NCBI GenBank assembly: GCA_017397935.1
Contig: JAFQHN010000021.1
Coordinates: 1 to 64,000, forward strand
DNA: 64,000 bases
Origin: Bacillota bacterium
Lineage (GTDB): Bacteria; Bacillota; Dehalobacteriia; UBA4068; UBA4997
Reading direction: 5' to 3'
Below the pieces are notes generated by a model. It was not told the DNA's origin. It saw nothing but the letters and a program-made list of their open reading frames with translations, and made no database searches. Positions 1 to 8,629 of the stretch are shown one piece after another. How positions within the stretch are numbered: the first letter of the stretch is position 1; every line of letters begins with the position of its first letter. A program made the translations under genes and the position numbers.

Positions 1-234
1 CACATAGCCGCCGTAGGTATCAAGCTCCAACAGCATGGCATCGGCACCGGCCGCCTCGGCCTCATCATAGGCACGCTCCAAATAATTTACCATGTACTCG
101 CTGATCTCACCATTGAGCTCGGCACGGTAAACGGTATCCGCCGCCATAGCCGGTGTGGCCGCAAAGATTGCCAGCAGCAGCACCGCCGACAAAATCCGCC
201 AATATGACTTGATGTTAACTGTCATTTTCAGCAA
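1..234 (-). CDS. NfeD-family membrane-bound ClpP-type serine protease, N-terminal fragment
   Basis: Only the first 78 codons are in the window; the rest lies beyond base 1. The protein starts with a signal peptide or first membrane helix (IKSYWRILSAVLLLAIFAAT, then an A-M-A-A cleavage-like site). It continues into the start of a ClpP/crotonase-like fold: a YRAELNGEIS strand, a helix, and MLLELDTYGG, which matches the IxLDTPGG strand of NfeD/YqeZ proteins. In that family this domain is an extracytoplasmic serine protease-like module followed by membrane helices and an OB domain, often beside a flotillin-like gene. I chose a TTG start at 234 because GGAGG lies 9 nt upstream. The ATG at 225 would be 18 nt from it. 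Family call is fairly firm; substrate unknown. Confidence 0.75.
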   Translation of the reverse strand, partial: MLKMTVNIKSYWRILSAVLLLAIFAATPAMAADTVYRAELNGEISEYMVNYLERAYDEAEAAGADAMLLELDTYGGYV

Positions 235-264
235 GACAAAACACCTCCCAAAAAAATTTACAAC

Positions 265-294
265 TATCACAGATTTTCGTATCACAGATTTTCG
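265..294. repeat. Two tandem 15-bp repeats upstream of the NfeD gene
   Basis: TATCACAGATTTTCG occurs twice back to back, about 30-60 bp upstream of the TTG start of the NfeD-type gene and inside its leader. It may be an operator or simply a tandem duplication. Confidence 0.6.
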
Positions 295-317
295 CTGAAT
301 TTTACGAAAATTTGCAA

Positions 318-332
318 TGATAATCCTTATTA
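318..332. promoter_or_regulatory. Fur-box-like sequence
   Basis: TGATAATCCTTATTA matches the 7-1-7 Fur consensus TGATAATCATTATCA at 13 of 15 positions. It lies in the AT-rich region shared by the end of queF and the start of the NfeD-type gene. No clear promoter could be paired with it, so iron control is only a suggestion. Confidence 0.3.
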
Positions 333-415
333 TTGGCCATCATAACAAAAAAATATAAATATAATGTTAACTTTTGGCCCGATAATTTATTTTACTCTTA
401 TTATAATGGAGATTA

Positions 416-913
416 TCAGCGATTGTCAATTTTTTCGGGGTAGATATCGTGCATCAGCAGGCGTTGCTCGGCGGCTTTTTCCCAACGGGTGCCGGGTTTG
501 CCCCAGTTGGCGTAAGGGTCAATGGAGATGCCGCCGCGGGGGGTGAATTTGCCCCAGACCTCGATGTATTTGGGGTCAAGCAGGTTACGCAGATCTTTCA
601 TAATGATATTTACGCAGTCCTCGTGGAAGTCGCCGTGATTGCGGAAGCTAAACAGATAAATTTTCAGGCTTTTGCTCTCCACCAGGCGCTGATCGGGCAC
701 ATAGCTGATGTAAATGGTGGCGAAATCCGGCTGGCCGGTCATGGGGCACAGGCTGGTAAACTCCGGGCAGTTAAATTTGACAAAATAATCGTTATCGGGG
801 TGTTTGTTGACAAAAGACTCCAACACCTCGGGGGCATAATCCGTGGGGTAAGTATTTTTATGGTTGCCCAGCATGGTTACGCCGGACAATTCCTCTTGGC
901 TGCGTCCGCTCAT
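416..913 (-). CDS. queF: NADPH-dependent 7-cyano-7-deazaguanine reductase QueF
   Basis: Reduces the nitrile of preQ0 to the amine of preQ1, the base inserted into tRNA during queuosine synthesis. At 165 residues it is the short, unimodular YkvM type. It has the family signature [13 protein letters not shown], with the catalytic cysteine and following aspartate, then YISYVPD, the ESKSLK nucleotide-binding stretch, and [10 protein letters not shown]. The start was set at ATG 913: GGAGG precedes it, while the longer reading frame (to 940) lies inside queC. The queC stop codon and this start are separated by a single base, so translation is probably coupled. Last gene of the riboswitch-controlled queDECF operon. 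Confidence 0.93.
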   Translation of the reverse strand: MSGRSQEELSGVTMLGNHKNTYPTDYAPEVLESFVNKHPDNDYFVKFNCPEFTSLCPMTGQPDFATIYISYVPDQRLVESKSLKIYLFSFRNHGDFHEDCVNIIMKDLRNLLDPKYIEVWGKFTPRGGISIDPYANWGKPGTRWEKAAEQRLLMHDIYPEKIDNR

Positions 914-914
914 T

Positions 915-1625
915 TTAATTTTCCTCCGTATTTTCTGCATTATCAGTATATTTTATCGGGTCGGCCACGCCGTTGGCGGCAAACGCGGCAATTCTGTCAA
1001 TACAGGTACCGCAGACACCGCAGGCTTCCCCGCCGCCCTCATAACAGCTCCATGTCAGGTGATAAGGCACATTAAGGCGCAAACCCTCGGCCACCACCTG
1101 CGCTTTGTTCATCTCCACAAAAGGCGCTTCCAGCCGCAGATGTCCGCCCGTGCCCTCGCAGACGGCCAAATTCATAGCCTGCTTAAAAGCCTCGCTGCAA
1201 TCAGGGTAAGCGGCACCTGCCGCATCATCACGGTGCGCCCCGTAGAAAATCCGCTCACAGCCGCGGCTTTCGGCCACGCTGGCCGCCACCGCAATAAACA
1301 GGCCGTTTCGGAAGGGCACATAAGTGGAAACCGGCTCGCCGCTGCTTTCGGCCAACTGGTCGGCGTAACTCTCCTGCGGAATTTGCTTATCGGAATGAGC
1401 CAGCAGCGAGCAATTACTGTAACGAAAAATCGGCGCGAGGTCCAGCTCAATATGCTCTACACTGTAATGGGCGGCCACCGCACGGGCCGCCGCCAGCTCT
1501 TTATCGTGCTTTTGGCCGTAAAACATAGAAAGCGCCGTAACATTAGCCGCCCCAAACTGCTCCACCGCCAGCGCCAGGCAGGTTGTACTGTCTACACCGC
1601 CCGACGACAAAACCAAAACCTTCAT
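915..1625 (-). CDS. queC: 7-cyano-7-deazaguanine (preQ0) synthase QueC
   Basis: ATP-dependent conversion of 7-carboxy-7-deazaguanine to preQ0. The protein (236 residues) opens with the PP-loop [15 protein letters not shown] of N-type ATP pyrophosphatases and ends with the four-cysteine zinc site [15 protein letters not shown], both diagnostic of QueC. The start at ATG 1625 follows a strong GGGGGAGG site; the upstream in-frame codons are not plausible. It lies between queE and queF in the same transcript, with short intergenic gaps. Confidence 0.95.
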   Translation of the reverse strand: MKVLVLSSGGVDSTTCLALAVEQFGAANVTALSMFYGQKHDKELAAARAVAAHYSVEHIELDLAPIFRYSNCSLLAHSDKQIPQESYADQLAESSGEPVSTYVPFRNGLFIAVAASVAESRGCERIFYGAHRDDAAGAAYPDCSEAFKQAMNLAVCEGTGGHLRLEAPFVEMNKAQVVAEGLRLNVPYHLTWSCYEGGGEACGVCGTCIDRIAAFAANGVADPIKYTDNAENTEEN

Positions 1626-1654
1626 TATAAAATCCTCCCCCAAATAAAACACCG

Positions 1655-2323
1655 TTAAACGCCGCGCGCCTCCGGCGGCCAGATAAATTTATGCAGCTGC
1701 AACTGCAAGGTAACGCCGTTTAAGTTCTGCTCTTTGATAAATTCTACCATATCTGCCGGGTCAATGCGGCCGAAAACGGGGCTGAAATATATCCAAACCC
1801 TGTCCATCAGGTCATTATCGTTGATAACCTGCACCGCACGCTGCATATCGGCAATATCCGCGCAGACAAACTTTACCACATCGCGCCCGTCCAGCAGCCA
1901 GAGGGATTCCCGGTGCATTTGGGCCTCCATACCGCTCCCCGGCAGCTTATAATCCACCGTTAAGTGCGGGCGGTTGTCCATATCAATAATCGGCTGCAAA
2001 TCCTGCGTGCCGTTGGTTTCAATCTCCACCGAAAGCTCATCATCAGCCGCCAGAATTTGCAGCAGCTCCATAATGCCGTCTCTCAGCAGCGGCTCTCCGC
2101 CGGTTAAAGTAACGTTTCTGACGCCGGTTTGCTTGATGTAAGCATAAATCTCATCGGCCGTCATCTCCTCGGCAGGGGCGTCAAATTCCCACGCCCAGGC
2201 GGTATCACAGTAAGCGCAGCGCAGGTTGCAGCCGGCAAAGCGCACAAAAACCGCCAACTCTCCGGCCCGTCTGCCCTCGCCGTTGATACTGACAAATTTC
2301 TCGGCCACCTTAAATGTTATCAT
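1655..2323 (-). CDS. queE: 7-carboxy-7-deazaguanine synthase QueE (radical SAM)
   Basis: Radical SAM enzyme that contracts the ring of 6-carboxytetrahydropterin to give 7-carboxy-7-deazaguanine. The N-terminus has the substrate motif SINGEGRRAG, followed by the cluster-binding CNLRCAYC (CxxxCxxC) and the SAM-binding LTGGEPLL. Length (222 residues) is normal. An AGGGGG site precedes the ATG. It lies between queD, which supplies its substrate, and queC, which uses its product. Confidence 0.94.
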   Translation of the reverse strand: MITFKVAEKFVSINGEGRRAGELAVFVRFAGCNLRCAYCDTAWAWEFDAPAEEMTADEIYAYIKQTGVRNVTLTGGEPLLRDGIMELLQILAADDELSVEIETNGTQDLQPIIDMDNRPHLTVDYKLPGSGMEAQMHRESLWLLDGRDVVKFVCADIADMQRAVQVINDNDLMDRVWIYFSPVFGRIDPADMVEFIKEQNLNGVTLQLQLHKFIWPPEARGV

Positions 2324-2341
2324 AATGCCAACCCCCTGTTT

Positions 2342-2761
2342 TTATTCCCAATAAGCAGCGCAGTTTTCGGGAGTCTCGTAAACCCAAACCCTGGCAGGAG
2401 CAATACCTGCCGCCGCCAGCTTATGATAAAACCACTCGGACAAACGCTCGGCCGTAGGGCGGAAGGGCATTTCCACCAGCGCAAAACCCTCATCTTTAAG
2501 CGCCGCCACCGTCTGCGGGCGCAGGCTGCCTGCCTCATAAATCAGCTTATGGTCAAGCCCGGCCGCAAGCTCCCGCAGGGTGTGCTTGACATCGGCAAAA
2601 TCCAGCAGCATATCCCGTGCCGGGCCGCCCGGCTGCGGTTCCATACCTTCAATTTCCAGCACAACACGCCAGCGGTGGCCGTGCAGATTGCGGCAAGCCC
2701 CCTTATGCCCCTGCAAAAAATGGGCGGCATCAAATGTGGCCTCGGCCTGCAAAGCAAACAT
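2342..2761 (-). CDS. queD: 6-carboxytetrahydropterin synthase QueD
   Basis: First dedicated step of deazaguanine synthesis, making 6-carboxy-5,6,7,8-tetrahydropterin from dihydroneopterin triphosphate. The 139-residue protein has the zinc-binding histidines AAHFLQGHKGACRNLHGH and a C-terminal catalytic region typical of the PTPS/QueD family. The start is ATG 2761, behind GGAGGATAA. An apparent N-terminal extension to 2845 is not coding, because it would run through the terminator hairpin of the riboswitch leader. First gene of the operon. Confidence 0.94.
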   Translation of the reverse strand: MFALQAEATFDAAHFLQGHKGACRNLHGHRWRVVLEIEGMEPQPGGPARDMLLDFADVKHTLRELAAGLDHKLIYEAGSLRPQTVAALKDEGFALVEMPFRPTAERLSEWFYHKLAAAGIAPARVWVYETPENCAAYWE

Positions 2762-2817
2762 AAATTTATCCTCCTTCAACATAGCCTTAACAGCAGCCGC
2801 AAACCCCAAAATATAAT

Positions 2818-2843
2818 AAAAAAAGGGGCGCACATACGCCCCC
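2818..2843 (-). terminator. Intrinsic terminator in the queD leader
   Basis: On the minus strand a GGGGCG/CGCCCC stem with a 6-nt loop is followed by seven T. It sits between the preQ1 aptamer and queD, the expected place for ligand-controlled transcription termination. Confidence 0.85.
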
Positions 2844-2880
2844 ATACAAACACAATCTACTTATAATATAGATTAAAAAG

Positions 2881-2918
2881 CCTAGTTTTGTTTTGTGACA
2901 GGAGGTTTGCGAACTGTC
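2881..2918 (-). promoter_or_regulatory. preQ1-I riboswitch aptamer controlling queDECF
   Basis: The minus strand reads GACAG, then the loop TTCGCAAACCTC, then CTGTC, then an A-rich tail ACAAAACAAAACTAGG. This is the layout of the small H-type pseudoknot preQ1-I aptamer: 5-bp P1, a C-rich loop, and an A-rich tail whose end pairs back. It resembles the Thermoanaerobacter tengcongensis form. It lies 40 nt before an intrinsic terminator and upstream of preQ1-synthesis genes, so ligand-induced termination is the natural reading. Confidence 0.85.
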
Positions 2919-2950
2919 ATATTAAATTCTTACAAACTTTTCTACTATAT

Positions 2951-2979
2951 ATTGTAGCACAGGCAGCGGGTACTGTCAA
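2951..2979 (-). promoter_or_regulatory. Sigma-A promoter of the que operon
   Basis: TTGACA (2979-2974), a 17-bp spacer and TACAAT (2956-2951). The -35 box abuts the stop codon of yqfD. The start site falls about 25 nt before the preQ1 aptamer. Confidence 0.85.
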
Positions 2980-4212
2980 TTACTCCGCCGCATTTATGTC
3001 TTGGTTTAGATCACAGTTTAAGTCTGTATCGGCAGGTTGATTTTGATAATGCACCCCGATTTCCTCACGGCACTCCCACATTAAATTTACCGCCCACACG
3101 CCACCTTCCAGCAGTTGGTAATCGGCCTCCTCATTAAGCAGGGTGCTGTTTGGGTTTTGCTGGGCGGCGATGGTGGCCTTGGCCTGCTCATAAGCCGCCG
3201 CCTTGGCCTCAGCCTCACTTATCTGCCGCTGCGAAACAAGCCGGTGCTGCAAAACCTGCCGCTGCAAGACAAGCTGCATACCGCCGATATTCAGCATATA
3301 GGGCGTGGTTTCGCTGAGTATTTGCTCATCGGCCGCCAACCCTGCCACATCAGGCTCATCCCCCCACAAATTTAGCACTGCGCCGTCGGGTTTTTGCAGA
3401 TAATAACGGCAGGTGGGTTTACCCTGCGGCGTAACAACCTCCTCTTGCAGGGCACCCTCTCCGTAACCGCGATACCAGACACGGGCACGCACGATCGCAT
3501 CGGCTTTGCCGTCGGCCAGCGGGGATACCAGCAAATCACCCTTTTGCACCGTATCCCCGTGTGCCGCCACCGCCTGCCCGTGCTTGATAAGAACCTCCTC
3601 CACCAGCGCATCACGGTTGGCCCAGATGGCACCGCGGGTGGCGTTTTCCAGCTCATCGGGGTAGATAGAACGCTCGGCCACCTTGATATGCACCACCGTG
3701 CCGCTGCGCTCGATATACACCCACGAGACCTCGGGTATCTGCGCCTTGATTCGGCGGCTGATCTCATCAATATCAAGCTGCCGGTAAACGGCGCCGGGCT
3801 TTATCCCCAAATCAGCAGCCACACGCTGCACCTGCGCGGTGTCCAGCCGATGCAAAGTCTCCTGCGGCAGCACCTGCACCGCAAACACCAGTTGGGATAA
3901 AGCAAACAGGCCCAGCGCAAACAGCAGCATACCAACAGCCAGCGTTTTGCGCCCCCTTAAATACCGCAGGGCAAAGGGCAGCCCCTGCCGCCGCCTAAGC
4001 GCCATCTGACACCCGGTTATGGCGGCAATTTTACGCAGACTTTTAAGCTGCTGCCAATCCGCCTTCATTTCCAGCACATCATCCGCCAGCCAGTTTACAT
4101 CCCAAACCGCAATTTCCCGCTGCAAAACCAGGTTTAGAAAACGCTCTTGCCCGCCGCCGGAAAGGTGCAGCACCACATAACCGGCCAGCCAGCTCCACAG
4201 CACGGTCAGCAT
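2980..4212 (-). CDS. yqfD: Sporulation protein YqfD
   Basis: Homologue of the B. subtilis mother-cell protein YqfD (SpoIVFA/stage IV type), known from sporulation regulons; the molecular role is poorly defined. The 410-residue protein has a short N-terminal domain and one membrane helix near residues 92-112 (LAVGMLLFALGLFALSQLVF). The large outer domain contains the AQIPEVSWVYIERSGT segment typical of the family. AAAGGAGG lies just before the ATG, and the yqfC stop is 3 nt upstream, so the two are co-translated. The C-terminus ends in an Asn/Asp-rich tail. Confidence 0.88.
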   Translation of the reverse strand: MLTVLWSWLAGYVVLHLSGGGQERFLNLVLQREIAVWDVNWLADDVLEMKADWQQLKSLRKIAAITGCQMALRRRQGLPFALRYLRGRKTLAVGMLLFALGLFALSQLVFAVQVLPQETLHRLDTAQVQRVAADLGIKPGAVYRQLDIDEISRRIKAQIPEVSWVYIERSGTVVHIKVAERSIYPDELENATRGAIWANRDALVEEVLIKHGQAVAAHGDTVQKGDLLVSPLADGKADAIVRARVWYRGYGEGALQEEVVTPQGKPTCRYYLQKPDGAVLNLWGDEPDVAGLAADEQILSETTPYMLNIGGMQLVLQRQVLQHRLVSQRQISEAEAKAAAYEQAKATIAAQQNPNSTLLNEEADYQLLEGGVWAVNLMWECREEIGVHYQNQPADTDLNCDLNQDINAAE

Positions 4213-4214
4213 GG

Positions 4215-4634
4215 TTAAACCTCCTTTGTATCGGCAGCTTTATCGGCAGCATTTTCAGCATTTTCAGCTTCTTCGGCCAGTTCCTCGGCCAGCAGAGCAG
4301 ATAAATCAGCGTCACTTAATACTCCACCGTCACCGCGCATATCCAGCACGATGGCCAGATTGGTTATCTCCCCCTCCAAAAACACATCAGTTTTGCTGAT
4401 GCTGCGCAGGGCAAAATTATGGCCCCTTGCCACCAGATAACCGTCGCTGACACGCAGGCGCACCTCATCGGCAGCATAGCTGATGATACCCTTATGATTT
4501 TCCACATTAAGATTCAAGTTGCCCACCAGCGTTATCCTGGGCAGATCCAGCGCCAGCTCCTCCGGAATTTCCAGCGCATCGGCCAGCACCGAGCGCATAA
4601 ACTGTTTTTTTCGGCTGTTATTTTTTGCACGCAA
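4215..4634 (-). CDS. yqfC: Sporulation protein YqfC
   Basis: Small partner of YqfD. The core (roughly residues 10-95) carries the family pattern: ALEIPEELALDLPRITLVGN, then NLNVENHKGIISY, then the LEGEI strand. An extra C-terminal tail is rich in Ala and Glu (LLAEELAEEAENAENAADK), making it longer than usual. I prefer the TTG at 4634 (M-R-A-K-N-N), preceded by GGGGGTG. A longer frame to 4649 runs into the preceding terminator hairpin. The start is not certain; the ATG 13 codons in has no good ribosome site. Confidence 0.8.
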   Translation of the reverse strand: MRAKNNSRKKQFMRSVLADALEIPEELALDLPRITLVGNLNLNVENHKGIISYAADEVRLRVSDGYLVARGHNFALRSISKTDVFLEGEITNLAIVLDMRGDGGVLSDADLSALLAEELAEEAENAENAADKAADTKEV

Positions 4635-4682
4635 AAAACGCACCCCCAATCTCCGGTAATATATATGCCGAAGGAGGGTGCG
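4633..4682 (-). terminator. Terminator of the GNAT gene overlapping the yqfC start
   Basis: A minus-strand stem (CGCACCCTCC...CTTCGG pairing with CCGGAG...GGGGTGCG) is followed by six T. The 3' arm contains the GGGGGTG that serves as the likely ribosome site of yqfC, so terminator and translation signal share bases. Confidence 0.75.
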
Positions 4683-4712
4683 TAAATTACCAAATTTTTT
4701 AAGCCGATTTTT

Positions 4713-5336
4713 TTAAGCCAAAATCTGCGCCAGAACCTGCTTGTCCAGCGCGGCAAAGGGAATGAAAGCGGCCGGCGGAGTATCGGCGGTGTCCAGCAGT
4801 TTTTCCAGCCAGAAAACATCCAGCCAGCGGCCCAGCTTGTAACCGCAGCGGTGATTATGACCGACATCGACATAACCCAGCGCGCGGTGGAAAGCCAGAC
4901 TTTCCTCGTTCTCGCCGGTGATGCAGGCGTTTAAGCTGCGGATGCCCTGCGCGGCCAGCACGGCTTCCAGCTTTTGGTACAGCAGGCGGCCCAGGCCCTG
5001 CCCCATGGCTTCATCAGCCAGATAAACGGTGACCTCCACCGACCAATCATAGGCGGCACGGCTTTTATACGCACCTGCGTAAGCGTAACCCAGAATTTTG
5101 CGGCCGGCCTTTCCCTGCTGCTCCGCCACCAGATAAGGATACTTTTGGATAATCTGGCCGATACGCAGGGCAAATTCAGGCACCGTCGGCTCAACAACCT
5201 CGAAGCTGACGGTGGTTTCATTAACATAACGGCGGTAAATATCCATAATACCCCCGGCATCGGCAGGGCAGGCTGGACGGATATGTAAATTATTGATGGG
5301 GCAAGGCTTACCCCCTGCGGTAAAAAAATCGCTCAT
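4713..5336 (-). CDS. GNAT N-acetyltransferase, phosphinothricin/methionine-sulfoximine acetyltransferase-like
   Basis: Cytosolic acetyl-CoA-dependent acetyltransferase. Residues 17-180 carry the PAT/YwnH pattern: IRPACPADAGGIMDIYRRYV, then TVSFE, then the acetyl-CoA-binding V-x-L-x3-Q-G-x-G-x-G/A loop seen here as MGQGLGRLLYQKL. ITGENEESLAFHRALGY completes the family signature. The physiological substrate may be methionine sulfoximine or another amino-acid analogue. The C-terminal 25 residues are an extra helix. AGGAG lies 12 nt before the ATG. It stands alone, with a strong terminator after it. Confidence 0.85.
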   Translation of the reverse strand: MSDFFTAGGKPCPINNLHIRPACPADAGGIMDIYRRYVNETTVSFEVVEPTVPEFALRIGQIIQKYPYLVAEQQGKAGRKILGYAYAGAYKSRAAYDWSVEVTVYLADEAMGQGLGRLLYQKLEAVLAAQGIRSLNACITGENEESLAFHRALGYVDVGHNHRCGYKLGRWLDVFWLEKLLDTADTPPAAFIPFAALDKQVLAQILA

Positions 5337-5491
5337 ATTTTGCTTATTCTCCTGTATAATATCGGCCGTTTGGCGTGAAATGTCGGTAATTTAACATTGA
5401 TACCGTTGATTATAACATAAAATTTATTATAGCATAAAATTTATGCTGCGCCAAGAGTATAAATCCACACAGGTTTTACGCCGACAAACGC

Positions 5492-5520
5492 TTGTATTCA
5501 CGCTTTGGCTGTGCTATAAT
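5492..5520 (+). promoter_or_regulatory. Sigma-A promoter of alaS
   Basis: TTGTAT, a 17-bp spacer and TATAAT. The leader from here to the alaS start is about 85 nt, AT-rich, and shows no T-box motif. Confidence 0.7.
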
Positions 5521-5606
5521 GTTATAATGTTATATTATCAATAAATAGTTTTTTTATTTAATTGTATAATTTTTAATGTATATTTTTTATAGACTTGGAG
5601 GATAAC

Positions 5607-8282
5607 ATGACCGAGAAAATCAACAAGTACAGCGATTTGGTTACCGAAAAGCAAATCCGTGAGGCTTTTCTGAACTTCTTTGAGAGCAAAGGCCACACCC
5701 GTGTAGCCAGTTCTCCGCTGGTACCCCACAATGACCCCACCCTGCTGTTTGTAAACGCAGGCATGGTACAGTTTAAGGATACATTCCTGGGCTTGGAGAA
5801 GCGCCCTTATGTACGCGCAACCACCGCCCAGAAGTGTGTACGCGCCGGCGGCAAGCACAATGACCTTGATACCGTAGGCCGCACCGCCCGCCACCATACC
5901 TTCTTTGAGATGCTGGGCAACTTCTCTTTTGGCGATTACTTTAAGGAGGACGCCATTAAATACGCCTGGGAGTTCATCACCGAGGTGCTGAAACTGCCCA
6001 AGGACCGTTTGTATGTAACTGTTTATAAGGATGACGCCGAGGCCCGTGAAATCTGGAAGAAAGTAACCGGCTTCCCGGACTCCCGTATCTATAACATGGG
6101 CGAGAAGGATAACTTCTGGGCCATGGGCGAAACCGGCCCCTGCGGCCCCTGCTCCGAAATTTTCTTCGACCGCGGCGAAAAATACACCTGCGATGCCCCC
6201 GAATGTGCGATGGGCGTTTGCGACTGTGACCGCTGGATGGAAATTTGGAACCTGGTATTTATGCAGTTTGAGCGTGATGAACAGGGCAACCTGACTCCTC
6301 TGCCGCGCCCCAGCATCGACACCGGCATGGGCTTGGAGCGCATTACCTCCATCATGCAGGATGTTGACAGCAACTATGAGATCCCCGTTATGCGCCAGCT
6401 GATCAAATTTATCGAGGATTTGACCGGCACCACCTATGACCCCGGCAAGGCAGGCTTCCCCTACCGCGTAATTGCCGACCATATCCGTGCCTGCACCTTC
6501 CTGATTGCCGACGGTGTTATCCCCGGCAACGACGGCCGCAACTATGTTCTGCGCCGTATCTTCCGCCGTGCGGTGCGTTACGGCACCACCCTTGGCATTG
6601 CCGAGCCTTTTATGCACAAAATGGTGCCGCTGGTTTGCCGGCTGATGGGCGAGGCTTATCCCGAAATCTGCGCACAGCAGGAATTTATTGCCAAGGTTAT
6701 GTTGATGGAGGAAGAAAAGTTCCGCGAAACCATCAGCGACGGTCTGGCTATGGTAAACAACATCATCCGCAAAATGCGTGAGAATAACTGCTGCGTTTTC
6801 TGCGGTCAGGACGCCTTCCAGCTTTATGATACTTACGGCTTTCCGCTGGATTTGACCAAGGATATTTTGGAAGAAAACAATTTGCAGCTGGATGAAAAAC
6901 AGTTTGAGGAAGCATTGGAGGCGCAGCGTGAGCGTGCCCGTGCCGCCCGTAATGTGAAGAATAATGTGGAAGATTTGCAGGTTTTGACCGGCTTGCTGAC
7001 CGACATCCCCGCTACCAAATTTACCGGCTATGAACAGACCGAGGGCAAGGCCAAGGTGCGTGCCATTATTGTGGACAAGCAGATCACAGAAACCGTGACC
7101 GGCGGCCAGGACGGTTATCTGGTGCTGGATGAAACTCCCTTCTACGCCGAAAGCGGCGGCCAGCAGGGTGACAGCGGTGTAATTGAGTTTGACGGCGGCG
7201 AGCTGCTGATCAACGACACCACCAAACTGCCCAACGGTATCTTCCTGCACCACTTCCTCACTCAGAGCGGCGGCTTGAAGGTGGGCGACACCGTAACCTG
7301 CCGTATCAACACCACCCAGCGTCTGGATGCTGCCCGTAACCACTCGGCCACCCACCTGTTGCAAAATGCTCTGCGTAAAACTCTGGGCAACCATGTTCAT
7401 CAGGCCGGCTCTCTGGTTAAGGCTGACCGCCTGCGTTTTGACTTTGCCCACATCGCTCCGCTTTCTTCTGCCGAGATCGATGTTATCGAGGGTATGGTAA
7501 ACGCCGCCATCCTGCGTAATGTACCGGTGGAAACCGTGGTAATGACCAAGGACGAGGCCACCGAAAAGGGCTTTTTGGCGTTCTTTGGTGATAAATACGG
7601 CGACAGCGTACGCACCGTAACCATGGGAGAATCCATGGAGCTGTGCGGCGGCACCCATGTTAAGGCCACCGGCGATATCGGCTCCTTCAAGATCGTCAGC
7701 GAGGTTGGTATCGGCAGCGGCATCCGCCGTATTGAAGCCGTGACCGGCACCAAGGTACAGGAATTTATGCATGAGCATTTGGAGCACCTGTTTAAGTCCG
7801 CTGCTCTGCTGAAAACCTCCTGGAATAATCTGGAAACCAAGATTGCGGCTCTTATCGAGGACAACAAGGAGAAGGACCGCGAGATCAAGGCGCTGCGCTT
7901 GCAGCTCAGCCAGCAGGCTTTGGGCGATGTGACCCGAAATGCCCTGGATATCAACGGTGTTAAGGTGGTTGCGGCCAAAGTTCCGGCTGAGAATATGGAC
8001 GACCTGCGTTCTGCTCTGGACAGTATGCGTGACAAGCTGCAAAGCGGCGTGGTGGTGCTGGCAGCTGTAAGCCAGGACAAGGTTATGCTGGTGGCAGCCG
8101 TAAGCAAGGACCTGCTGGGCAAGGGCCTGAACGCCGGTGCTATCGTGAAGGCTGCGGCAACTGCCTGCGGCGGCGGCGGCGGCGGCCGTCCGGATATGGC
8201 ACAGGCAGGCGGCAAGGACCCGTCCAAGGTACAAGAGGCATTGGACGCTGCGGTTAAGCAGATCACCGGCCAGCTGGCATAA
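5607..8282 (+). CDS. alaS: Alanyl-tRNA synthetase
   Basis: Charges tRNA-Ala with alanine in the cytosol. The 891-residue protein has all AlaRS modules. The class II catalytic core begins with REAFLNFFESKGH and FVNAGMVQFK. The editing domain holds the HSATHLL zinc/editing histidines and CGGTHV. A coiled segment precedes the C-terminal DHHA1 domain, which has a Gly-rich ACGGGGGGRPDMAQAGG. The start was placed at ATG 5607, which follows GGAGGATAAC; the upstream in-frame TTG overlaps that ribosome site. Single-gene promoter upstream; ireB follows 77 nt downstream and is probably co-transcribed. Confidence 0.97.
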   Translation: MTEKINKYSDLVTEKQIREAFLNFFESKGHTRVASSPLVPHNDPTLLFVNAGMVQFKDTFLGLEKRPYVRATTAQKCVRAGGKHNDLDTVGRTARHHTFFEMLGNFSFGDYFKEDAIKYAWEFITEVLKLPKDRLYVTVYKDDAEAREIWKKVTGFPDSRIYNMGEKDNFWAMGETGPCGPCSEIFFDRGEKYTCDAPECAMGVCDCDRWMEIWNLVFMQFERDEQGNLTPLPRPSIDTGMGLERITSIMQDVDSNYEIPVMRQLIKFIEDLTGTTYDPGKAGFPYRVIADHIRACTFLIADGVIPGNDGRNYVLRRIFRRAVRYGTTLGIAEPFMHKMVPLVCRLMGEAYPEICAQQEFIAKVMLMEEEKFRETISDGLAMVNNIIRKMRENNCCVFCGQDAFQLYDTYGFPLDLTKDILEENNLQLDEKQFEEALEAQRERARAARNVKNNVEDLQVLTGLLTDIPATKFTGYEQTEGKAKVRAIIVDKQITETVTGGQDGYLVLDETPFYAESGGQQGDSGVIEFDGGELLINDTTKLPNGIFLHHFLTQSGGLKVGDTVTCRINTTQRLDAARNHSATHLLQNALRKTLGNHVHQAGSLVKADRLRFDFAHIAPLSSAEIDVIEGMVNAAILRNVPVETVVMTKDEATEKGFLAFFGDKYGDSVRTVTMGESMELCGGTHVKATGDIGSFKIVSEVGIGSGIRRIEAVTGTKVQEFMHEHLEHLFKSAALLKTSWNNLETKIAALIEDNKEKDREIKALRLQLSQQALGDVTRNALDINGVKVVAAKVPAENMDDLRSALDSMRDKLQSGVVVLAAVSQDKVMLVAAVSKDLLGKGLNAGAIVKAAATACGGGGGGRPDMAQAGGKDPSKVQEALDAAVKQITGQLA

Positions 8283-8359
8283 TTTAACTAAAATTGCAGA
8301 TAATTGCAGAAGCGGCATAAAAAACAACATTCCCGCTTAGATTAAAAGGAGGGCGTTAT

Positions 8360-8629
8360 ATGACTGACAACAAACTGGAAGAAACAATGTACTTCAAAGT
8401 CAGCAAGGAGGAAGAGCTTAATCCCCGTGATGTATTGCTCACCGTGTATGACGCGCTGGAAGAAAAAGGCTACAACTCTCTTAATCAGCTGGTCGGCTAT
8501 TTTATCTCCGGCGACCCGGCTTATATTACCAGCCATAAACAGGCCCGCAGTCTGATCCGCCGGGTGGAACGCGATGATTTGATTGAGGAGCTGCTGGTAA
8601 GCTACCTGAAAGGCAGGGGAAACCAGTGA
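8360..8629 (+). CDS. IreB family regulatory protein (UPF0297)
   Basis: Small cytosolic protein (89 residues) of the YrzL/IreB family. In Enterococcus faecalis IreB is a phosphorylation target of the Ser/Thr kinase IreK and affects cephalosporin resistance. The family pattern FKV-x-DVL-x3[28 protein letters not shown] is intact. A strong AAAAGGAGGG site precedes the ATG. It overlaps the ruvX start by 4 nt (GTGA), giving the conserved ireB-ruvX-DUF1292 trio. Confidence 0.92.
   Translation: MTDNKLEETMYFKVSKEEELNPRDVLLTVYDALEEKGYNSLNQLVGYFISGDPAYITSHKQARSLIRRVERDDLIEELLVSYLKGRGNQ

Noticed and set aside
2762-2845. N-terminal extension of QueD
   Set aside because: The extension would be encoded by the riboswitch terminator; a strong ribosome site marks the internal ATG instead.
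5521-5606. T-box leader before alaS
   Set aside because: The leader is only about 85 nt, without the conserved T-box sequence or a terminator/antiterminator pair.
5538-8330. 930-codon frame antisense to alaS
   Set aside because: Mirror of a strongly biased real gene; no homology features and no start signals.
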